Source: Novosphingobium sp. FKTRR1
GTDB lineage: Bacteria; Pseudomonadota; Alphaproteobacteria; Sphingomonadales; Sphingomonadaceae
Reading direction: 5' to 3'
Length of the DNA stretch: 64,000 nucleotides
NCBI RefSeq assembly: GCF_020404405.1
Contig: NZ_JAIZDA010000011.1
Span: 62,001 to 126,000, forward strand
Position numbers and translations under genes: made by a program. The notes beneath the pieces were generated by a model. That model saw nothing but the letters and a program-made list of their open reading frames with translations, was not told the origin of the DNA and searched no databases. Shown piece by piece: positions 48,064 to 55,866 of the stretch. Position 1 is the stretch's first letter; each line of letters begins with the position of its first letter.

Positions 48064-49227
48064 ATGGCGCACAATCGCTTGAACAAGCGTCTGGCTTCAT
48101 TCCTCGCCGGCGCCGCAGCCGTGCTGGCAGCGGGTCCGGCCATTGCGCAGGACCGGACCGAGGCGCTGCTCAAGGATTTGAGCGAGGCCGCCGGGCCATC
48201 GGGTTTCGAAGAGCCGGTCCGCAAGATCATGGCGCCCCGGATGAAGGCGCTGGCCGACGATCTGCGATATGACGGGCTCGGCTCGGTCATCGCGCGGCAG
48301 GGCAGTAGCGGTCCGCGGATCATGCTGGATGCGCATATGGACGAATTGGGCGGCATCGTCCGGCGCGTCACCGGCGATGGCTTTCTGTCGATGCAGATGC
48401 TGGGCGGCTGGCTGGATCAGGCGATCGCCGGGCAGCGCTGGATCATCCTGGGCAGCAAAGGGCCGGTTCATGCGGTCACTTCGATCCGCGACATTCACCT
48501 CGTCCCGGCCGAGGAACGGACCCAACTGATCCGCCGCGATGCGGTGTTCCTCGATCTTGGCGCGCATGATGCGGCGGGCGTGGCGGCGCTGGGCGTGTCG
48601 CCGGGCGATCCGGTGGTGCCCGATAGCCCGTTTCAGGAATTGAACGGCACCGGCGCCTATGCCGGCAAGGCGTGGGACGACCGCGTCGGTTGCGCGGTCT
48701 TGCTGCTGGCGATGGAGCGGCTGAAGGCCAGCGGCCATCCCAACCAGATCTATTTCGTGGCCACCGTGCAGGAGGAGATCGGCTTGCGCGGCGCGCGCGC
48801 TTCGACCGCGATCGTCAAGCCTGACATCGGCATCGCGCTGGAAGGCGGGGTGACCGGCGATTCAGGCGGCGCGCGCGCCGAGGATTCGCAGGTGAAACTG
48901 GGCGCCGGGCCCGGCATGTTCCTGTTCGATACCAGCGCCTTGCCCAACCGCAAGCTGACCGCGCTGGTCCGCAGCGTGGCCAAAGAGCAGGGCATCCCGC
49001 TCCAGGTCGATCTGGTCAACGGCTATGGCGATGATTCCGCCGAGATGCAGACCGTCGGCGGGGGTGCGCCCACCGTCAATCTGGTGGTTCCGGCACGATA
49101 TACCCACGCCCACACGGGCATCATCACCCGGCGCGATTTCGATCAGACGGTTGATCTGGTGGTTGCGCTGCTGCGCAAGCTGGATGCGCCGACGGTGGCA
49201 AGACTGCGCGACTTCACGCCCGATTGA
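48064..49227 (+). CDS. M42 family metallo-aminopeptidase with signal peptide
   Basis: 387 residues from ATG 48064 (GAGGGA upstream). The N-terminus is a signal sequence (FLAGAAAVLAAGPAIAQ), unusual because M42 enzymes are normally cytoplasmic. Metal-site segments: IMLDAHMDELGGIV (His, Asp), GKAWDDRVGCAVLL (bridging Asp), VATVQEEIGLRGA (catalytic Glu) and RYTHAHTGIITRRD (last His). It would release N-terminal residues from peptides in the periplasm, fitting its place next to a permease. Confidence 0.9.
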   Translation: MAHNRLNKRLASFLAGAAAVLAAGPAIAQDRTEALLKDLSEAAGPSGFEEPVRKIMAPRMKALADDLRYDGLGSVIARQGSSGPRIMLDAHMDELGGIVRRVTGDGFLSMQMLGGWLDQAIAGQRWIILGSKGPVHAVTSIRDIHLVPAEERTQLIRRDAVFLDLGAHDAAGVAALGVSPGDPVVPDSPFQELNGTGAYAGKAWDDRVGCAVLLLAMERLKASGHPNQIYFVATVQEEIGLRGARASTAIVKPDIGIALEGGVTGDSGGARAEDSQVKLGAGPGMFLFDTSALPNRKLTALVRSVAKEQGIPLQVDLVNGYGDDSAEMQTVGGGAPTVNLVVPARYTHAHTGIITRRDFDQTVDLVVALLRKLDAPTVARLRDFTPD

Positions 49228-49239
49228 TGCGTTTACGCC

Positions 49240-49863
49240 CTAGTCGGCCTGGCCCAACTGGCGGGCCGCGCGGGCGAGGTCATCGGGCGTGTCGATATCA
49301 TGCTCGGCGCCGGGCGGCAGGGTAACGAACGGCGCATCGCGCAATAGCGCCCCCGCGCCGCGATCACCCAGCAAGACCTCCAGCGCAGCGAAATGGCGCG
49401 CGCCGAACAGCGCAGGCGGCATCGGCGTGCCAGCGGTGTCGCGGCTGGCAATGCGGTCGCCGTCGAAGGCTGAGACGAGCGCCGCGATGTGACTGGCAGG
49501 GACCAATGGCATGTCGGCCAGCGCCACCAGCACCGCCTGCGCGCCCACGCGCCGCGCTGCGGCAACCCCGGTTGCCAGTGAGCGGCTTTGCGGCGCGTCG
49601 GGCGGATCGAGCGGCAGGCAGGTGTAGCCGGGCAGGGGGGCGGGCGGGGGCGGGGTCTGTTCCCGCACAATGGCAAAGCGGTGCACGAACGGCAGCGCGG
49701 CCAACATGTCGGCGGCATGGCGCGCAACCGGCCGGTCGATGAGTTGTGCCGCCAACTTGTCCGCACCGAACCGGCTGGCCTTGCCCGCAGCCAGCAGAAC
49801 GAGTGCTATTCCCGAAAAATCAGGAGCCGAAAAATCAGGAGCCGAAAAATCAGGAGATGGCAC
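49240..49863 (-). CDS. mocA: Molybdenum cofactor cytidylyltransferase-like (MocA)
   Basis: 207 residues with GTG start, overlapping the xdhC stop by 14 bases. MobA/MocA NTP-transferase fold: ALVLLAAGKASRFGADKLAAQL (nucleotide loop), ALADMPLVPASHIAAL, and a late DIDTPDDLARA. It attaches CMP (or GMP) to molybdopterin; with an XdhC partner and a xanthine-oxidase-family enzyme nearby, CMP is the more likely. Oddly, the first 17 residues are three DFSAP-like repeats encoded by a 15-base DNA repeat. Confidence 0.85.
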   Translation of the reverse strand: MPSPDFSAPDFSAPDFSGIALVLLAAGKASRFGADKLAAQLIDRPVARHAADMLAALPFVHRFAIVREQTPPPPAPLPGYTCLPLDPPDAPQSRSLATGVAAARRVGAQAVLVALADMPLVPASHIAALVSAFDGDRIASRDTAGTPMPPALFGARHFAALEVLLGDRGAGALLRDAPFVTLPPGAEHDIDTPDDLARAARQLGQAD

Positions 49864-50749
49864 GGATGGTCGGGGCCCAGGCAGTGATGGTGGCGCTGGC
49901 CTGATAGTCCTGCACCACTTCGGCCAGGATCGAGAGCGCCAGCGTGCCGCAATCGCGGGTGCCCGGAATCAGCCCGATATTGCCGCGCAAGGCGTCGAGT
50001 TGGACGGCGGGCACGCCTTGCGCGCGCAAAGTGTCGATCCGGGCGCTGTGGGTGCGCCGACTGCCGACCGCGCCGCAATAGAACGAGGGCAGCCCCAGCG
50101 CCTGAGGCAGCAGGAACTCCTCCCAGTCGCGGTCATGGAACAGGAACACGATGGCGGTCCAGCGATCGGTCGCGAGCGCGGGCAGGCGGTCGCGCTGGGG
50201 CAGGGGGACGATGTCGAGCCCACCGGGCAGGTCGCTCGCCGGGGCAAAGGCATCGACCGTCAGGCCATAGGCGCGGGCGAGCGCGGCAAACGCGGTCAGA
50301 TCCTCGCCATGACCGAGCGCCACCACGCGCAGGGCGGGAGGATAGCGGCAGGTGAAGCCATCAAGCTGAAGTTCCGCCATCTCACGCCGGTCATGCGCGG
50401 CCAGCACGCGGGCCAGTTCGGCGGGTGGCGGGGTCGGGGTGAACAGCAAATCGATCCCGCCGCCGCAAGGCAGCCTGACATCGATATAGGGCGAACCGGC
50501 GCCATAGCGGACCGTGCGCGAACGGCCTTGCGCGAGTACGTCAAGCGCTTCGGCCTGCACCGCGCGTTCGATGCATCCGGCCGAAAAAGAACCCAGATGG
50601 CGGCCATCGGCGAGCACCGCCATGTGCGTGCCGATGGCGCGAGAGCTGGACCCTTCGATGCCGACCAGCGTGACCAGCGTGCCAGCAACGCCTTGCTCTG
50701 CGCCCTGAAGCAGCAGCCGCACGGCATCGATCGGCGCAGGCGCGATCAT
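49850..50749 (-). CDS. xdhC: XdhC/CoxI family Mo-cofactor maturation factor
   Basis: 299 residues, the usual length. XdhC N-terminal domain (VTLVGIEGSSSRAIGTHMAVLADG, GSFSAGCIERAV) and Rossmann-like C-terminal domain (FYCGAVGSRRTHSARIDTL, IPGTRDCGTLALSILAEVV). It binds molybdenum cofactor and hands it, sulfurated, to molybdenum hydroxylases. The start overlaps the cytochrome stop (ATGA) and the end overlaps mocA, so all three are translated together. The obvious client is IorB in the neighbouring operon. Confidence 0.92.
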   Translation of the reverse strand: MIAPAPIDAVRLLLQGAEQGVAGTLVTLVGIEGSSSRAIGTHMAVLADGRHLGSFSAGCIERAVQAEALDVLAQGRSRTVRYGAGSPYIDVRLPCGGGIDLLFTPTPPPAELARVLAAHDRREMAELQLDGFTCRYPPALRVVALGHGEDLTAFAALARAYGLTVDAFAPASDLPGGLDIVPLPQRDRLPALATDRWTAIVFLFHDRDWEEFLLPQALGLPSFYCGAVGSRRTHSARIDTLRAQGVPAVQLDALRGNIGLIPGTRDCGTLALSILAEVVQDYQASATITAWAPTIRAIS

Positions 50750-51309
50750 TTGGCGGTTTCACCCGGATAGAGCAGTTTGATCGAGTCGGGCGCGTGGCAG
50801 CGCTGTACCACCTGCTTGGCCAGCCGCAGCCGTTCGTCGGACAGCGAGCGGTCCGACAGCGCGAACTTGCGTTCATAGGCCACTTCTTCGGCGGTGAACG
50901 GCGGTGTGCCCGGCTTGACGCTGCCCTTGCCCAGCTCGAAGATCACATAGTTCATCATGTCGGCCAGTTGCGCATTGTCGGTGATGCGGCTGTTGGCGAC
51001 GTTGGGCAGGCGGATCAGATAGGCGCGCGCTTCGGGCGTGCACATGAACCAGCCGACGCGCCCCGCCAGTTCGGGCAGCTTGGCCGGAACCGTGCTGCCA
51101 TGCAGGCCGTGGCACCCGGCGCAATTCTCGACATAGTCGGCGCGCGCCTGCTCAGGGTCGACCATCAGCGGCCGGGGCGCGGCGTGAGGGTCGGGCGATG
51201 CCGAGAAAACGGGCGCCGACTGTTGCGCACGCACATCGATCCGCCAGCCACCTAGCCCGGCTGCAGCAACGATGGCCAGTGCGAGAACGACGCGACCAGA
51301 TTTCAGCAT
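50746..51309 (-). CDS. Periplasmic mono-haem cytochrome c
   Basis: 187 residues from ATG 51309. Signal anchor or signal peptide (VVLALAIVAAAGLGGW) followed by a single CxxCH haem site (C63, C66, H67 in ENCAGCHGLHG). A Met-rich LADMMNYVIFELG could provide the axial ligand. It starts 17 bases after aauA. Most likely the electron acceptor or transfer protein of the amine dehydrogenase. It is too short and has too few haems to be MauG, the di-haem enzyme that finishes tryptophan tryptophylquinone. Confidence 0.85.
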   Translation of the reverse strand: MLKSGRVVLALAIVAAAGLGGWRIDVRAQQSAPVFSASPDPHAAPRPLMVDPEQARADYVENCAGCHGLHGSTVPAKLPELAGRVGWFMCTPEARAYLIRLPNVANSRITDNAQLADMMNYVIFELGKGSVKPGTPPFTAEEVAYERKFALSDRSLSDERLRLAKQVVQRCHAPDSIKLLYPGETAK

Positions 51310-51326
51310 CACCCGACCCGGACCCT

Positions 51327-51869
51327 TTACGCTGCGCCGATCAGAACGGCGGTGGAGCAATGGTATTCCATGCTCTGCGTGCCGAAGCACCAGATGATAT
51401 CGTTGTTGAGCTGCGGCGTATAGATCTGCGTTTCGCGATCCGATCCGTTGCAGTTGCACTTGTTGCAGTACGCCTTGCCGCAGCAATCGCGGTAGGCGAT
51501 CAGATAGGCCTTGCCGTCCTCGGGATTGATGCAAGTGCCGACCCACGAGACCGGCGACGGTTCGGCGCCCGGCGGGCAAGTATGGATGCCGCCGCCGCAG
51601 CACGTGCACAACGCGCCGTCGATGGCGCAATAACGCCAATAGGTGCACTTGGTGTCATCGCTGGTCTGCGCGTTGCGCGCGAAGATGGTCTTGGTCTCGG
51701 GCGAGCGGTCGGGCTTGGCCGCTTCGGCACGGCTGACCGGCAGCAGCGGGAACACGGGCGCCGCAACCAGCGCCGCGCCAAGCCGCGCAAGGATGCCCCG
51801 GCGCGACGTACCACCGGCAAAGCGGCGCAGCATCTTTTCGCCAAGGCTGTCCGGATCGAACTTCTTCAT
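51327..51869 (-). CDS. aauA: Aromatic amine dehydrogenase light (TTQ-bearing) subunit
   Basis: 180 residues from ATG 51869 with AGGGG upstream. A long twin-arginine leader (TSRRGILARLG) is followed by a Cys-rich mature part with 14 cysteines after residue 70, as in MauA/AauA, which has six disulfides. W109 (SPVSWVGTC) and W160 (DIIWCFGTQ) would be crosslinked to tryptophan tryptophylquinone, and D128 (AYRDCC) is the probable catalytic base; these numbers coincide with those I recall for Alcaligenes faecalis AADH. The enzyme deaminates primary amines to aldehydes in the periplasm. Methylamine dehydrogenase is the alternative. Confidence 0.92.
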   Translation of the reverse strand: MKKFDPDSLGEKMLRRFAGGTSRRGILARLGAALVAAPVFPLLPVSRAEAAKPDRSPETKTIFARNAQTSDDTKCTYWRYCAIDGALCTCCGGGIHTCPPGAEPSPVSWVGTCINPEDGKAYLIAYRDCCGKAYCNKCNCNGSDRETQIYTPQLNNDIIWCFGTQSMEYHCSTAVLIGAA

Positions 51870-51944
51870 TGCCAAATCCCCTGTTGTCCGGTCCCCGGAT
51901 GGCCGCTGGTCGGGCCAGCGTCATCCGGTTGTGAAGCGATCGGC

Positions 51945-52547
51945 TCAGGCCACTTCGGCCGTGATGCCCTTGATGTAGTCCTGCACCGAACGCACGCCCA
52001 TTTCGTGGGCGACGATCAGGCTTTCGAGGTGTTCGCGGCTGTTGACGAGGCCCTTCGACAGCACCACGCCATCGGCATCGAGCAGCGCGGCATAAGGCAG
52101 CTTGCCCACTTCATAGGCCTGACCCACTTCCGGGCCATTGATGAACTGGTAGCCGTTGAGCCCTTGCTTCTCGATCATCGCGCGTTGCGCGGCCAGATCG
52201 TCATCGCCCACGAAGATCAGTTGCACGCGTTCATCGCGGGCAAAGCTCTTGGCCATGGGGATGAGGTTCTTGCACAGCGGGCACGACGGCGAGACGAACA
52301 TCAGCAGGCGCAATGCCGCGCCCGGAGCCGGGCCGCCGACATGGACGTGCGCGCCGTCGATGGTCGTCGCCTCGATCGCCTTGGTGGTCGAGCCGACCGA
52401 GGGGCCGCCCGCGGTGGTCAGCGCGCCAGCCGGTGCCACGCGCATGTGCAGCACGCCCACTTGCCGCGCCAGCGCCAGCAGCGCGAGGCCAAGAGCCAGA
52501 ATGACGATCCACGAAAGGACTTGTGCGACGATCAGAGTAGTCAGCAT
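51945..52547 (-). CDS. mauD: MauD-like thioredoxin-fold maturation protein
   Basis: 200 residues. One N-terminal membrane helix (LTTLIVAQVLSWIVILALGLALLALA) and a periplasmic thioredoxin domain with SPSCPLCKNLIP as the active-site pair. MauD with MauE forms or isomerises the disulfides of the light subunit; without them it is degraded. Placed between mauE and aauA, as in mau/aau clusters. 75 bases separate it from aauA. Confidence 0.93.
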   Translation of the reverse strand: MLTTLIVAQVLSWIVILALGLALLALARQVGVLHMRVAPAGALTTAGGPSVGSTTKAIEATTIDGAHVHVGGPAPGAALRLLMFVSPSCPLCKNLIPMAKSFARDERVQLIFVGDDDLAAQRAMIEKQGLNGYQFINGPEVGQAYEVGKLPYAALLDADGVVLSKGLVNSREHLESLIVAHEMGVRSVQDYIKGITAEVA

Positions 52548-52553
52548 TGGCGA

Positions 52554-53114
52554 TCACCTCCGCCCGGACGCCAGCGGCGAGGCCGACAGCGCTACGATGG
52601 CGTTGAACAACTGGTAAAGCAGAAACAGCATGAGCCCGGCCACGGCGGCAAGCGCAACAGCTTGCGCGCCGATCTCAGCCCCACCGGTCCGGAACGAACC
52701 AGCGCAGGCTGGCGCGAGCAGCGCGGCCATCACGAGATTGCGCAGCACCAGCGGCCATCCGATCGGTTGGCGCAATTGCGAACGCCCGCAACCGCAGTCG
52801 ATCTGCGTCCGCCCGCGCGCCACGTTGATCGCCATCGCTCCGGCAAAGCCGAGCAGCAGCGAGACCGCGACGAGGGCGGCGGCCATATCACCCGTGGCGG
52901 CCAGCACCAGTCCGAGCACGATCTCGAACGGGGGAAGTACCGCAGCGAGCGGGGCGACCAGCGCATCTGGCAGCAGCCGATAGTTGGCGATCACGCCGGG
53001 CAGCACGTCACGATGGCGCAACTTGGCGGCACCGGCCTGGACGAACACCAGACCGATCCCGATTGCCCCGGCCAGGCTGGCCACGGGGCCGAGCTGGAGG
53101 GCAAGGTCGCTCAC
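52554..53114 (-). CDS. mauE: MauE-like membrane protein
   Basis: 186 residues with about four to five membrane helices (GAIGIGLVFVQAGAAKL at the start, LGLVLAATGDMAAALVAVSLLLGFAGAM in the middle). DoxX/MauE-family pattern, including the FVQAGAAKLRH segment and a CGCG motif (TQIDCGCGRSQL) that may exchange electrons with MauD. Starts in an ATGA overlap with aauB. Needed for folding of the light subunit in known systems. Confidence 0.92.
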   Translation of the reverse strand: MSDLALQLGPVASLAGAIGIGLVFVQAGAAKLRHRDVLPGVIANYRLLPDALVAPLAAVLPPFEIVLGLVLAATGDMAAALVAVSLLLGFAGAMAINVARGRTQIDCGCGRSQLRQPIGWPLVLRNLVMAALLAPACAGSFRTGGAEIGAQAVALAAVAGLMLFLLYQLFNAIVALSASPLASGRR

Positions 53115-54310
53115 GGGTTTTCGACAACCGTGATCGGGCCCGAACCGGCTTCCTTGATGGTGTGTTTGATCGCCCCGGTCTTGAGGTCGATCACCCGCAA
53201 AGTGTCGCTGCCGCCGGCCAGAATCAGCTTTGGCTCAGCCTCTTGAGTTACTTCGACCGCTTCGGGCAGATCGGGCACGGCAATCCGCTTGACCACCTTC
53301 TTGGTCGCCAGATCGACTTCCCACACTTCGGTGGCGCCGTCCTTGTGCGTCCAGTATTCGCCGGGGTGCATCAGCACGAACAAGTGTCCGGTCGGGCGGT
53401 GCAGCGCCAGCGGCTGACCGCCGCCGGGGAACCAGTTGACTTCGAGCGGCTTGGTTTCGCCCTTGCGGATGCCGGCGGCTTCCTGGATCGAGAACGGCTC
53501 GCCGACCACCGGCTTGGCGCCCAGCGCGACGGTGTAGATCAGCCCGGTGTAGGTCAGCAGCACCGATTGCTTCTTCGCCTTGTCGGTGGCGTAGTTGTCG
53601 AACACCGGATCGGTGGTGGCGTTGAAGAACGGTGCGGTATGGGTGATCTCGGGCTTGGCGCCGGCAAGGGCGATGGTCGCGATCGAGCCATCGTTGCACA
53701 GGGCCGAGAGGCCAACTCCGGCCACGGTCACCAGATCGGCGCAACCGGGCAGTTCCACCGCCTTGACGAACTTGCGCTTGGTCAGGTCGATCACGTTGAC
53801 CGACGTGGCCGGGTTGTAATTGTAGACATAGGCGAACTTGCCATCGTCGCTGACGACGAAGTTGTTCTTGCGCCCGCCCACCAGCATCCGGCCGGGAATG
53901 TCGATATCGGCCTGAAAGTTCAGGGTCTTGGCATCATAGACCGTAACCATGTCCTGCCGGGTGCCGCGCGTGCGCTTGGTCCAGATGGTCTGCGCGACGT
54001 AATAGGCCTTGCCCGCAGGATCGAGCGCCATGTCGCCCAGCACCGGGGTTTCGACCTGGCCGAGCAGCTTGCCGGTGTTGCTGTCATAAATCGAGGTGCC
54101 GCCCAGTACGAACCCGCGCTGCACGAAGAACCAGCTCGCCTTGGGCGCCTCAAGCGTGTTCACGCCCGATTCCTCGGGCTCTACCGAGGCGGTGGCGGCA
54201 TGGGCTGCCGGCGCGGCGAGCATGGCCAGAGCCAGTGCCGCCGAGGCGACGGGCTTTCGAGCGATGGCTTGTCGGACGGCAGACTGTCGAACGATGGCGG
54301 CAAGTTTCAT
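53111..54310 (-). CDS. aauB: Aromatic amine dehydrogenase heavy subunit (beta propeller)
   Basis: 399 residues from ATG 54310; the frame opens 141 bases earlier but lacks a start signal. Signal peptide ending AAPAAHA. The rest is a seven-bladed WD-like propeller of the methylamine dehydrogenase heavy-chain family: FVQRGFVLGGTSIYDSNTGK, VVSDDGKFAYVYNYNPATSVNVIDL, LALHRPTGHLFVLMHPGEYWTHKDG, KLILAGGSDTLRVIDL. It packs against two AauA light chains and gates the active site. First gene of the operon; a conserved element lies 111 bases upstream. Confidence 0.92.
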   Translation of the reverse strand: MKLAAIVRQSAVRQAIARKPVASAALALAMLAAPAAHAATASVEPEESGVNTLEAPKASWFFVQRGFVLGGTSIYDSNTGKLLGQVETPVLGDMALDPAGKAYYVAQTIWTKRTRGTRQDMVTVYDAKTLNFQADIDIPGRMLVGGRKNNFVVSDDGKFAYVYNYNPATSVNVIDLTKRKFVKAVELPGCADLVTVAGVGLSALCNDGSIATIALAGAKPEITHTAPFFNATTDPVFDNYATDKAKKQSVLLTYTGLIYTVALGAKPVVGEPFSIQEAAGIRKGETKPLEVNWFPGGGQPLALHRPTGHLFVLMHPGEYWTHKDGATEVWEVDLATKKVVKRIAVPDLPEAVEVTQEAEPKLILAGGSDTLRVIDLKTGAIKHTIKEAGSGPITVVENP

Positions 54311-54420
54311 CTCGTCGGCCCCCTGATGGCTTTTCGGTGGAGCGAAATCTGTTCCGATCGCAAGCGGATACAGGCCGGACCTGTATCGTGTTGCCATGGG
54401 GTTGTTCCGCGTTTCGAGAG

Positions 54421-54451
54421 CAAGATTTGACGCCCGTCCAATTTTAGTCAA
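54421..54451 (-). promoter_or_regulatory. Shared regulatory element upstream of aauB
   Basis: Read on the minus strand it has TTGAC at one end, a centre GGACGGGCGTC and TCTTG at the other. It aligns with the element upstream of qhpA at 24 of 31 positions with a single gap. Arms TTGGAC and GTCAAA around four bases form an imperfect palindrome of TetR-operator size. The rest of 54311-54530 shows no gene. Confidence 0.7.
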
Positions 54452-54530
54452 GCGCCTTTGCGGCTTTTTCCAAGTTTGCGATGCAGCATGGCTTAAAAGG
54501 GTTGTGGTTCAATGATGCTGGTCGGCCGGT

Positions 54531-55208
54531 TCAGGACGAAAGTCCGGCAATCTCGTCCGGGGTGATCGAGCGGGCCAGTTCGACCAGATGGCGCGCGGCG
54601 ATGCGGGTGAGTGCGGGCAGTTCGCTCGCCCACGGTTTCTCGAACCCGGCAAACGGCGTTGCGCCCTCCATTGCGGCGCTGATGTACAAGGCCACGGTCC
54701 GCACTTCGGCGGGTGACAGCGCCGGGTTCAGTTCGGCCACGTATTCACCGATGAAATCGTGCACCCGCTGGTAGAACACCCGGACCCGCTCGGCGATGAA
54801 GGCGTTGTGGTTGCTCAGCGCCCACAATTCGGTGAACAGCCGGGTGGTGCGCTTGCCGCCGATGTCGTCAAGGCACATGACGATGATCATCCGCAGCCGT
54901 TCTTCGGGCAGAAGGTCGGGCCGCCGAACCTCTGCCTCAAGCAGCTTGTCATAGTTTTCAAGCAGCTCGTCGAGCAGGATCTGGATCAGCAGTTCCTTGC
55001 GCGGGAAGTGATAGCTGACGTTGCCGACCTTCATCCCGCAGGCGGTGGCGATGCGGCGGACGGTGAAGGCGCTGGCGCCCTCGTTGATCAGCACGTCGTG
55101 CGCGGCCTTCAGGATGGCGTCGACCGTTTCGGTTCCGCGCAAGTAGGTTCCCGGGCGCGTTGCCGCTGGCTGATCCTGTATCTGGGCCCCCGCCGTGTTC
55201 ACCGTCAT
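54531..55208 (-). CDS. TetR family regulator of the amine-oxidation island
   Basis: 225 residues with an N-terminal extension before the helix-turn-helix (GASAFTVRRIATACGMKVGNVSYHFPRKELLIQILL). The C-terminal ligand domain (LFTELWALSNHNAFIAERVRVFYQRVHDFIGEYVAEL) is of the AcrR/BetI-like length. It lies between two divergently arranged amine and aldehyde oxidation operons and is the only local regulator, so it is the best candidate to bind the shared elements. Amine or aldehyde as effector is a guess. Confidence 0.88.
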   Translation of the reverse strand: MTVNTAGAQIQDQPAATRPGTYLRGTETVDAILKAAHDVLINEGASAFTVRRIATACGMKVGNVSYHFPRKELLIQILLDELLENYDKLLEAEVRRPDLLPEERLRMIIVMCLDDIGGKRTTRLFTELWALSNHNAFIAERVRVFYQRVHDFIGEYVAELNPALSPAEVRTVALYISAAMEGATPFAGFEKPWASELPALTRIAARHLVELARSITPDEIAGLSS

Positions 55209-55296
55209 GCCCTTGCGCTATCATCTCCCCGCTGCCGAAGCGAGTCACCCCCGGCGCCCTTTATGCCGGATCGGACGCGAATAACGACGTTGCGTC

Positions 55297-55328
55297 TTGA
55301 CGCGATCCTTGAAGCCTGTCCTGAAATG
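55297..55328 (+). promoter_or_regulatory. Shared regulatory element upstream of iorA
   Basis: Begins TTGAC and contains CCTTGAAGCCTGTCC; it matches the qhpA element at 22 of 32 positions without gaps. The palindromic centre is less well kept than in the other two copies. It is 71 bases before the iorA start and 89 bases before the TetR gene, so it may serve both. Confidence 0.5.
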
Positions 55329-55398
55329 GTCGAAACGAGGCGGAGCGGAACCCAGCGTCAGTTCAAGGGTTGGTGCCGCGTCTGGATGGAGAAGTGCC

Positions 55399-55866
55399 GT
55401 GCCCATCGAATTGACCGTCAACCGCCGCAAGCGCGCCGTCACAGCCGAAGCGGACAAGCCGCTGCTGTGGGTATTGCGTGAGGATCTGGACCTGCCCGGC
55501 ACCAAGTTCGGCTGCGGCGCCGGACTGTGCGGGGCCTGCACGGTTCTGCTCGACGGGCAGGCGGTGCGCTCGTGCCAGACCCCGATCGGCGAGGCGGTGG
55601 GCAAGCACGTCACCACGATCGAGGGCGTCGCCGCGCTGCCGGTCGGCCGCAAGGTGGTTGAGGCGTGGGAGGCGATCGACGTGCCGCAATGCGGGTATTG
55701 TCAGGCCGGGCAGATCATGTCGGCCACCGCGCTGCTGACCGCCACGCCCAAGCCCGGTCCCGACGATATCGTCGGCGGGATGAACGGCAACATCTGCCGC
55801 TGCGCCACCTATGTGCGGATCGAGCGCGCCATCCGCGTTGCCGCCGGGCTGGAGGAAAAGGCATGA
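55399..55866 (+). CDS. iorA: Molybdenum hydroxylase [2Fe-2S] subunit (IorA type)
   Basis: 155 residues from GTG 55399 (GGAG 7 bases before); the longer frame upstream is rejected. Two [2Fe-2S] clusters: plant-type [22 protein letters not shown] plus a later Cys, and the helical-type [10 protein letters not shown] with NICRCATY. It passes electrons from the Mo subunit. Families: isoquinoline 1-oxidoreductase, nicotinate or aldehyde dehydrogenases. Stop overlaps the iorB start. Confidence 0.93.
   Translation: MPIELTVNRRKRAVTAEADKPLLWVLREDLDLPGTKFGCGAGLCGACTVLLDGQAVRSCQTPIGEAVGKHVTTIEGVAALPVGRKVVEAWEAIDVPQCGYCQAGQIMSATALLTATPKPGPDDIVGGMNGNICRCATYVRIERAIRVAAGLEEKA

Noticed and set aside
50746-51309. 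Cytochrome c considered as MauG
   Set aside because: MauG-like enzymes are di-haem and about twice this length; only one CxxCH is present.
51327-54310. Calling the TTQ enzyme methylamine dehydrogenase
   Set aside because: Possible, but the residue numbers 109/128/160 and the aauBEDA order without mauF, mauG or amicyanin genes fit aromatic amine dehydrogenase better; substrate still unproven.
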